A stretch of DNA of 64,000 nucleotides from NCBI GenBank assembly GCA_950295325.1, contig OX485805.1:2852501-2916500 (forward strand), in the 5' to 3' direction. A program made the translations under genes and the position numbers. The notes under the pieces were generated by a model that was given only the letters and a program-made list of their open reading frames with translations, made no database searches and was not told where the DNA came from. This DNA comes from Polytrichum commune (taxonomy: Eukaryota; Streptophyta; Polytrichopsida; Polytrichales; Polytrichaceae). Shown in pieces: positions 57,091 to 64,000 of this stretch (the first letter of the stretch is position 1; each line of letters starts with the position of its first letter).

Positions 57091-60015
57091 CTACCGCTTC
57101 AGCCTCTTGCCATCTGGTCCGAGCTTCTTGTATTGTCTTTGAGATGATGGCCCATAGTCTTCCACATAGCCTGGGGCCATTACCTCTTCCTGTGGGACCA
57201 CAGTATTGAGTGTCAGCCTCTGATTCTTCAGGGCTCGACTGATTACTCCGTAACGGGTAGCGCCGAATTCGTTCACCAAACTGTGGTGGGGCCCAATAAT
57301 GAAATATGTTGAGCACATGGCCTCTAGGCAACGATACCACCTAGCTGAATTGTAGTTGATCTTGGTTAAGAACATCGCCTCCCGATTAGCCTTGCTCAGC
57401 AAATTCACATTATACACAAAGTCATATTTCCTGCACCAAAATCCCAAGATTGCTGTGAAAATCGCCGCTCGGAAGCAGACTGGGTCTTGGTGCTCCCGAT
57501 GCTCGTACGAGAACTGCATATAAGACTCGTAGCAGTCTTGAGCCGTCATGAAATTTCCAGGGATCACTGGCCAATTATACTCTAGGCTATCAATGAGTGC
57601 CTGAGGTGGCCATTTCCAGCGCCTTGGGCAGTCGCAAAATCTAGGGTCATTAGTGACAGTAACAGGAGGTGTCGGACTCCAGCCGTGGCAAATTCTCCTG
57701 TAACCCACGTCATGCGCCTCTTCCGGTCAAGTGCTGATTTGCCTCGACAAACCTACATCCTCAAAAATCCACTCAAAAGCTTTCCAACTGGGAATGGGCT
57801 CCTCAATGTCAAAATCGAACAGGGCTGAGTAGTTGCCCAAGTACTGGTGCGCTAAGGGTGAAATTGGTGGTCTCCTCGTCGGGTGTAAAGCCCTCTGCAC
57901 CAGGTAAGCCGGGGGTAGGAAAAATGTAACCTGGTTCTGCAATTGTATCTGAATTCGGCCACCTGGCTGGGCGATAGCCTGCAAGCTTCTCATTAATCGC
58001 TCCTTCATCTGGTCAAATTTGAGCTGGTATTGGCCTGCTCCAAGGTCCAGCTGCTTGCTGATCGCCAACCTCTCCGAGGCCGCATCCATCACCGCCTGAA
58101 GGTAGGTGTCGTTGTCCAGGCTGGCACTCATCCTTTCAAGCTGGGCCCGCCATGACTGTAGCAACATAGGTGGGCATATTGCCATAGCTGTGGTAACAGC
58201 CTGATTCCACTGTTGCAAGTCAACCAGGCGAATAGGCTGGCTTGCCTCTGCCTCAGCGGCTAATCGTCTTCTCTTGCTTAGAGATAACTCCAATTGACTA
58301 TAGTACAGGAAGACGTGGACCCCCAAATCGACAATAACTTGAAATCCTTTGAATAAGTCGCGTAATTTGAGCTCTCCTCTCACTAGGATTTCTGTCAACA
58401 GGTTCTCACGATTCTCTCTGACAACCTCCTCCCATAGCCTTTCAAACACTATTGGCTCTAACACTTGAGATGGTTTCAGGTCATAGGCGATGAAGAAGAT
58501 ATCTCTCTGGAGTTCATAACTCTTGAACAGGCTATGAAAAGGTGGACATGCACTCTCTATGGCCCACAATCCTGACTTAAGACTATCGACTCTCTTTCTC
58601 AAAGACTCTACCCTTTCGGCCTGTGTCTCTGACAAGGATTTCAGACTCTTAACTTTTTGTTGTAGGTCCATAGTCTCTTTTTCATCTGTCAAAAATGCCC
58701 GTACCTGAGTTTCTAAACTCTTGACCTTGGCCGATTTAGTGGCTATGGCCCTTTCCTGTCTCTCCTTTAAATTCAACCACTCAGCTTTCTCCTTGGAAAA
58801 ATCAATTTTACTCTTCTCCCAGTCTTTCTTCTCTCTGGTTAATTGGCTGGTCACAGACTCTATCTCACCAAATTTTACTTGCCATTTTTTCTGCTCACCC
58901 TCTGACTGGTGAAGACTCTCTGACAGCTGTCGGACAGACTGGGTCAACTTGGAATTCTCTCTGGCCAATTGGGACACTTTCTCACTGGCTAAACTTAATT
59001 CCTCCTGTTGTCTCTCCATTAACCTCTTCTGCTCCTCTAACTCCTGTGTAACTATTGCCATTTTCTTCAGCCACTCAGCCCCTACAGCAGGCACGAGGGT
59101 TGGTAGTGGCGAATTCTCCTTCCATGGCAGACTGAGTCCCTTAGACTTGAACCCTGCTGGACTCTTGCCATGCAATTCTACATACTCCTCTAAAATGACA
59201 GGAGGTTCAGGACTACGCAGAGGACTAGAGGCTGGAGGCATTGATTCCTCACTGACAAAACCAGTAGGTTTAGGTAAGAAAGGTGCAACTGACCGACGAG
59301 TAGCCGAGGATGTGCTAGGACTAAATGACAATTGACACAACATGCCTATATACCCAGCAGATCTCAAAGGCACAGGTCGCAAACACTTGCCTTTGTCAAC
59401 TTCTTCCCGAATTCTCAGTCTCACCTCTTCTGCCCAATTGAATTTGGTGCCTCTTATCCAGGCCGCCAATGCCGCACAGACTATGCAATGCTCCATAAAA
59501 TTGCCATCTCGCTCGAGCTCAATGCGCTGGTGCACCAGCAATAGCCACTCCCGCCAGGGTGATATTGCCTTTGTCAGGTCCCAGCCTTGCTTTTGGGCGT
59601 TGAAGGCTGCATGGCCATTTTCGAACACGACTCCCCACTCTGGAGCATCAATTGCCCTGCATGCTTCCGCCACTGAGCCGCTATCGGCTCCAGGTAAAGT
59701 GGTCACTTGAGATATCGCCTCTGCTTCCAGGCGAATTAGCTGGTCGCGCACTCGCACTTGTCTGAAGTCACTTGCTCCAGCAGACAACACAAATTCTGCT
59801 AAATCAGCAGGCCATGGCCACGGAATCTCCAACTGAGTGACGAATTGCCATAACCCCGCTGATTTCAGGTGAGGTTCCTTCTCCCTGATTTTCTCCTTAA
59901 ACTCCTCAGGAATCTGATCAAATGAGATTGGTTCAATGAGCAAGGCTCCTCTCTTCCTTCCTTCCTTTGATGGTCCTGCCATTGGACTTGTCTCTCCTCT
60001 CAACCAATTTGCCAC
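57091..60015 (-). CDS. Additional large ORF downstream of pol, coiled coil, one in-frame TGA
   Basis: A frame of 762 residues (60015-57727) ends at a TGA, and the same frame continues without further stops for about 212 codons to 57091; total about 975 codons. The N-terminal 200 residues include EFVLSAGASDFRQVRVRDQL and AISQVTTLPG, which recalls the putative-plant-transposon/gag-like domain found in plant retroelement ORFs; this is a weak resemblance. Residues about 310-480 are a long Glu/Lys/Gln-rich coiled coil with Leu heptads. The part after the TGA contains two Trp-rich stretches and ends KKLGPDGKRLKR. No signal peptide or clear membrane helix is seen, so an envelope role is not supported. 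The function of such extra ORFs in Athila/Tat elements is not known. Confidence 0.6.
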
Positions 60016-60941
60016 TCAACAGAATTTCCTCACTCACCCTCTTGAATATAATCTGTTGCCAAGTTCTCACATTCACTCAGGCGATTGCCCAATGCTCCTG
60101 ACACAGACACCACTCGGCGATGGCGATCACCCTCAGACTATACTCAACTCCTTTAGACTCAACCTGAGTTTCTAGATTTTTCTCTCACATTGCCCTCTTG
60201 CACTCTCAGCTTCAGTCTATTGCCAATCTCTCATGCCAACTTGCAGCAATTACTCCAAATTCAGGTCCAGAATTCTCACTCAGCAATCTCACCCAGCAAC
60301 AATGTGCACACTCAGACTAAGACCTGGCATTCAAGCTTACTTAGACTCTACCCTGCTGGTCTCAAACTCACTTACTCAAATTTGCCCTCAAGCTGCTCTC
60401 ATGCAGCCACCTTGCCTATAGCCTGCTCGTCGCAAGGTGACGTCTTGGGTTGCGCCGCCCAGGCATCCACCTGATTGTCAAGATGATGGCCACCTCCACT
60501 TCGCGGCTACTTGCCATGATGATTCAGTTGCCGATTGCCTTTCTTGATGAGCAATGATTAGATTTTACCCAAATCCGTCGTCACTTCAACTCCTTAAGTC
60601 ACTCATTGGCGTATGAACTTCACATTCTGTTATTATGGTTATGGCCGTATCTTAGTTATCCCACTTATGGTCAATTCTACTTATCGCCTACTTCCTTTAG
60701 ATTATGGCCATTTATGGGTTGTACATACCAAATTCTAACTTACATGATACTAGGATTCTAATACTTAATAGTTTTAAAATCTATGTCTAACCCTTGATTT
60801 ATTCCATATTCTCATTAAAGGCTTAACATTAATTTGACTCCTAACTGTATTGCATAATATCAAAAAAATTTAATTGACTATCTTACGACATATTAATTTC
60901 ACCTAGCTACCCCCTCTCCCACTTAATGATACTAACTGTCC
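60016..60941 (-). other. Spacer between pol and the additional ORF
   Basis: About 0.93 kb without a recognised coding domain. Short ORFs exist on both strands but show no family features. It may carry a splice acceptor for expression of the downstream ORF, but none was assigned. Confidence 0.45.
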
Positions 60942-63900
60942 TCAGTTAGTGTGGTATATTTTGAGACGATTCCCATTAATACGGGTAGCTAATGGCCGGC
61001 CTTGGAAATCTTCCAGGTCACAGGATCCATTCTCGTAGGCTTTAACCACCTTATAGGGTCCTTGCCAACGAATTTTGAACTTACCTGGGAACTTTTGAAA
61101 TCGACTATCATATAATAAAACCAAATCATTATCAGCGATGATTTTATTTTTCATTTTGCTGTCATAATAGGTTTTGCGCCATTTTTGAATTGCGGCCGTG
61201 TTAAGATACGCTTGGCCACGTATTTCATCCAAGTTTTCTAGCATGGCTATACGTTCTTCTAGTGACTCTGAATCGTCCAATCGTTCTTCCAAGGCTATAC
61301 GCAAAGAGGGTAATTCTAATTCAATGGGTAGAATTGCCTCTTGTCCATAAACCAATTGGAATGGGGTAAATTTTGTGGTGACTTTGTAAGCTGTACGATA
61401 CGCCCATAAAGCATCTAGTAACTTAACATCCCAATCCACCATAGAGCCTTGGACGGTTTTGGTTATAATTTTACATAAAATGCCATTTGTCTTTTCCGTT
61501 TGACCATTTGCTCTTGGGTGGTATGGTGTAGTAAGTCGATGTTTAATCTTGTATTTTTCCGTTAATAACTCAATAACATCATTCACAAAATGGGTGCCTC
61601 TGTCACTAATCAACTCACGTGGGCATCCAAAACGAGATATAATATTGGTTTTAAAGAACTTTGCAACTGTTTCTTTATCATCACATTTAGTGGCTTCAGC
61701 CTCAGCCCATTTAGTAGCATAGTCTGTGGCAACTAAAATGTAACGATGACGCCCACTCTTACTAGGAGGGTTAATTGGACCCACAAAATCAATGCCCCAT
61801 TTCTCAAAGGGCGCTAGTGCTAGGATAGGGTGTAATGGCATTGCTGATGTGTCTGTAGGTTTACCCACTCTTTGACAAACGTCACACTGTCTAGCATAAG
61901 TGACACAATCATGAAATAGGGTGGGCCACCAATATCCTGCCTGTAACACCTTTCGAGCAGTGACATTACCCGCAAAATGACCTCCTGCTGGGTCACTATG
62001 ACATCCTTTTAAAATTAAAGGTATTTCTGAACTCATAATGCATCGTCTCAATACGCCATCTTTGCCTTTTTTGTATAAGGTATCGGCAATAATAGAGTAT
62101 GGAGCCGTTTTAAATATTAATCGTTGTTGCTGTTTTTTAGAGAGTTCCTCAGGAAAGGTATTGGTTTGTAAATAATCAATAATCTCAGCATATTCAGGAG
62201 ACACCTTTTCTATGAAAAACAAGTCAGCATCCGGGAAGGAGTCATCAATGGGTTCAGTACCTAATGCGTTACTTAACCGTGATAAGTGATCTGCGTTAGC
62301 ATGACTCTTACCAGGTCGAACTTGAATAGTGAAATTGAACTCTTGTAATAACAAAACCCATCTAGCTATTCTCCCACTCAATTGGGGTTTGTTTATCATA
62401 TACTTTAAGGCGTCATGATCTACGTGGAACACGAACTTATACCCTAACAAGTAATGTCTAAACTTTTGCACTGAGAATATCATTCCTAGGGCTTCTCTCT
62501 CCGTGACCGTATAATTACGTTCTGCCTGAACTAGTTGACGACTAGCAAAATATATGGGATGATCATGACCTTTGTCATCCTTTTGACTTAACACAGCTCC
62601 AACTGCTACATTGGACGCATCCACATATACTTCAAAGTCTTTTTCCCAATTAGGTGCCACTAATATTGGTGCGGCTATTAACTTCTTTTTAAGAGTGTTA
62701 AAAGCTTCTGTACATGCCTGAGTCCAAACAGGTGGGGTATCGGTTCGCTTTAACAGCTCCGTTAATGGCATTGCAATCACCGAGTAACGAAAGATGAAAC
62801 GACGATAGTAGCCCGTGTGTCCTAAAAATCCTTTGACCTCTGAAACGGTGGTGGGTAAAGGTAATGAAGCAATGATTGCAATTTTCTCTGGATCGGTAGC
62901 AACTCCTTGTTTTGATACTATATGACCCACCAACTTACCAAAGGGCACTAGGAATACGGATTTAGCGGTATTAATAGAAATTCCCACTTTCATACACTCA
63001 TCAAAACATTCTTGAAGGTGTTGTGCATGTTTTTCTCTTGCACTATAAACCGCAAAATCATCTAGAAAAACTTCCATCGTGCGATGGAGGTATTTCTGAA
63101 ACGTGTTAACTCCTAATCTGGAAAATGTCCCAGGGGAGTTACACATTCCAAACGGCATACGGGCATGTGCAAAAACACCCCATGGTGTGGTAAATGCAGT
63201 TAAGGGACGGTGGGGTGGGTATATAGAAATTTGGTTATAACCTGAGAATCCATCCATGAAGGAATAACAATCATAACCCGCTACTCCGTCCAACATGCTA
63301 TCTGTGAATGGTAAAGGAAAGTAATCCTTTTTGGTGACACTGTTTAACTTCCGGTAATCCACACATATCCGTAGTTTACCATTTTTCTTGGGTACGACGA
63401 CTATGGGTGATACCCATTCACTGTACGGGATAGGGTAGATAATACCAACTTCCAATAACTTATCCACCTCTTCCTTAACCAGCAAGGAATACTTTGGGTT
63501 CATCCTGTACTGCCTTTGTCGGACAGAAGTTGTTCCCTCTTCTAATACAATTTTGTGCTCACAAATCTCTGGAGGTACTCCTCTCAAATCTTTGTATGTC
63601 CATGCAAAGACTTTAATGTTCCTTTTAAAGAAATCTCTCCAAAACTTCCACTCGACATTTGTGATTTTCTCGTAGACTTTGATAATGCGAGGTGTCTCAT
63701 TATCACTCAAGTCCATGTCCTTACACACATTCTTAACAACATAATTCTTAACCGGTTGGTCAGACTCAAACATAGTAGACTCCCATTTCTTAGCTAGCTC
63801 GTCCTTAACTAGTATCTGAGGTTGGGTCTCTTCTTGCACAATATGTACTAATTTTAGCTGATCGAACTTAGAGGATCTCATGTTGCTGACTCGGTTGACC

Positions 63901-63974
63901 GGTGTAGTATTCTGCCATGCTAAGATAGCATCATCAGAATCTCCATCACCTAATGCACAGAAGTATTCCCCCAT
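60942..63974 (-). CDS. Ty3/Gypsy pol: RT, RNase H, integrase, 5' partial
   Basis: 1,010 residues, open to the window edge on the N-terminal side. RT spans about 150-400 (VVPKKNGKLRICVDYRKLN, FMDGFSGYNQI, MPFGMCNSPGTFSR, catalytic box FLDDF at about 303). RNase H spans about 440-570 (FEVYVDASNVAVG, ADHLSR). Integrase has the HHCC finger (HSDPAGGH...CDVC, about 659-698) and a DDE triad in IDFVGPI, SDRGTHF and NGQTEKTNG (about 729, 791, 827). The C-terminus (FKIRWQGPYKV, RPLATRINGNRLKIYH) is the SH3-like segment without a chromodomain. All catalytic residues are present, so the copy may be young. Protease is not within the visible part. It copies element RNA into DNA and integrates it. Confidence 0.92.
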   Translation of the reverse strand: MGEYFCALGDGDSDDAILAWQNTTPVNRVSNMRSSKFDQLKLVHIVQEETQPQILVKDELAKKWESTMFESDQPVKNYVVKNVCKDMDLSDNETPRIIKVYEKITNVEWKFWRDFFKRNIKVFAWTYKDLRGVPPEICEHKIVLEEGTTSVRQRQYRMNPKYSLLVKEEVDKLLEVGIIYPIPYSEWVSPIVVVPKKNGKLRICVDYRKLNSVTKKDYFPLPFTDSMLDGVAGYDCYSFMDGFSGYNQISIYPPHRPLTAFTTPWGVFAHARMPFGMCNSPGTFSRLGVNTFQKYLHRTMEVFLDDFAVYSAREKHAQHLQECFDECMKVGISINTAKSVFLVPFGKLVGHIVSKQGVATDPEKIAIIASLPLPTTVSEVKGFLGHTGYYRRFIFRYSVIAMPLTELLKRTDTPPVWTQACTEAFNTLKKKLIAAPILVAPNWEKDFEVYVDASNVAVGAVLSQKDDKGHDHPIYFASRQLVQAERNYTVTEREALGMIFSVQKFRHYLLGYKFVFHVDHDALKYMINKPQLSGRIARWVLLLQEFNFTIQVRPGKSHANADHLSRLSNALGTEPIDDSFPDADLFFIEKVSPEYAEIIDYLQTNTFPEELSKKQQQRLIFKTAPYSIIADTLYKKGKDGVLRRCIMSSEIPLILKGCHSDPAGGHFAGNVTARKVLQAGYWWPTLFHDCVTYARQCDVCQRVGKPTDTSAMPLHPILALAPFEKWGIDFVGPINPPSKSGRHRYILVATDYATKWAEAEATKCDDKETVAKFFKTNIISRFGCPRELISDRGTHFVNDVIELLTEKYKIKHRLTTPYHPRANGQTEKTNGILCKIITKTVQGSMVDWDVKLLDALWAYRTAYKVTTKFTPFQLVYGQEAILPIELELPSLRIALEERLDDSESLEERIAMLENLDEIRGQAYLNTAAIQKWRKTYYDSKMKNKIIADNDLVLLYDSRFQKFPGKFKIRWQGPYKVVKAYENGSCDLEDFQGRPLATRINGNRLKIYHTN

Positions 63975-64000
63975 ACCTATTGGAGCATATTGAAACGGTT

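Larger units (their letters stand above)
55358..64000 (-). mobile_element. Non-chromodomain Ty3/Gypsy element (Athila/Tat-like), 3' two-thirds
   Basis: On the minus strand, from the right edge: pol (63974-60942), a spacer, a large additional ORF (60015-57091), and a putative 3' LTR (57050-55358). The 5' LTR, primer-binding site, gag and probably the protease lie beyond the window. There is no chromodomain after integrase and there is a long extra ORF downstream of pol, as in the Athila/Tat branch of plant Gypsy elements. Lineage is inferred from layout and pol motifs. Confidence 0.7.

Overview
The window is nuclear DNA from a land plant. It has spliceosomal introns throughout, a plant-type malectin/LRR receptor kinase, and nested plant transposon families (CACTA, Mutator-like, hAT and Harbinger MITEs, L1-type LINE, Ty3/Gypsy). 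The exact lineage cannot be fixed from sequence alone. Only one ordinary host gene is clear: an intact 15-exon receptor-like kinase at 27,474-34,554. Nearly everything else is transposon.

Left part (1-21,870). It opens with an intact two-exon gene of the DUF7869 type (27-3,045), followed by a tandem array of imperfect palindromes. Next is a complete 569-bp hAT-type MITE (4,030-4,598) with a perfect 8-bp target duplication. A decayed L1-type LINE runs from about 6,765 to 21,870. It is split by two later insertions whose removal restores its reading frame: a Mutator-like element (9,143-20,570, 10-bp duplication) and a Harbinger/Tourist MITE (20,767-21,151, TTA duplication).

The Mutator-like element is the most unusual object here. 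It carries two divergent genes. One (minus strand) is a transposase with a Cys-rich zinc finger and a C-terminal SWIM finger. The other (plus strand, 8 exons, now broken by small indels and a stop) looks like a ParB/sulfiredoxin-type domain fused to a beta-class DNA amino-methyltransferase-like domain. Introns of both genes hold tandem palindromes with the same 10-bp arms and an exact 32-bp period. A second palindrome type repeats at 64 and 21 bp in the intergenic or first-intron region. Most spacings are close to whole numbers of DNA helical turns, which suggests an element-specific DNA-binding or modification system with its own site arrays.

Middle part. 21,871-27,473 has no recognisable gene. 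The receptor kinase follows. 35,696-40,442 is an LTR retroelement derivative (5' LTR, primer-binding site, pol-less interior, truncated second LTR) that received a second copy of the same hAT MITE (36,972-37,531) with its own 8-bp duplication.

Right part. A 13.2-kb CACTA element (41,328-54,553, TSD ATC) sits inside the integrase of a decayed minus-strand Gypsy element. Its two genes, TNP2-type (6 exons, 1,221 codons) and TNP1-type (2 exons, 919 codons), are both open, so it may be autonomous. From about 55,358 to the window edge lies a minus-strand non-chromodomain Gypsy element (Athila/Tat-like). It has an open pol frame and a large extra coiled-coil ORF downstream of pol, interrupted once by an in-frame TGA.
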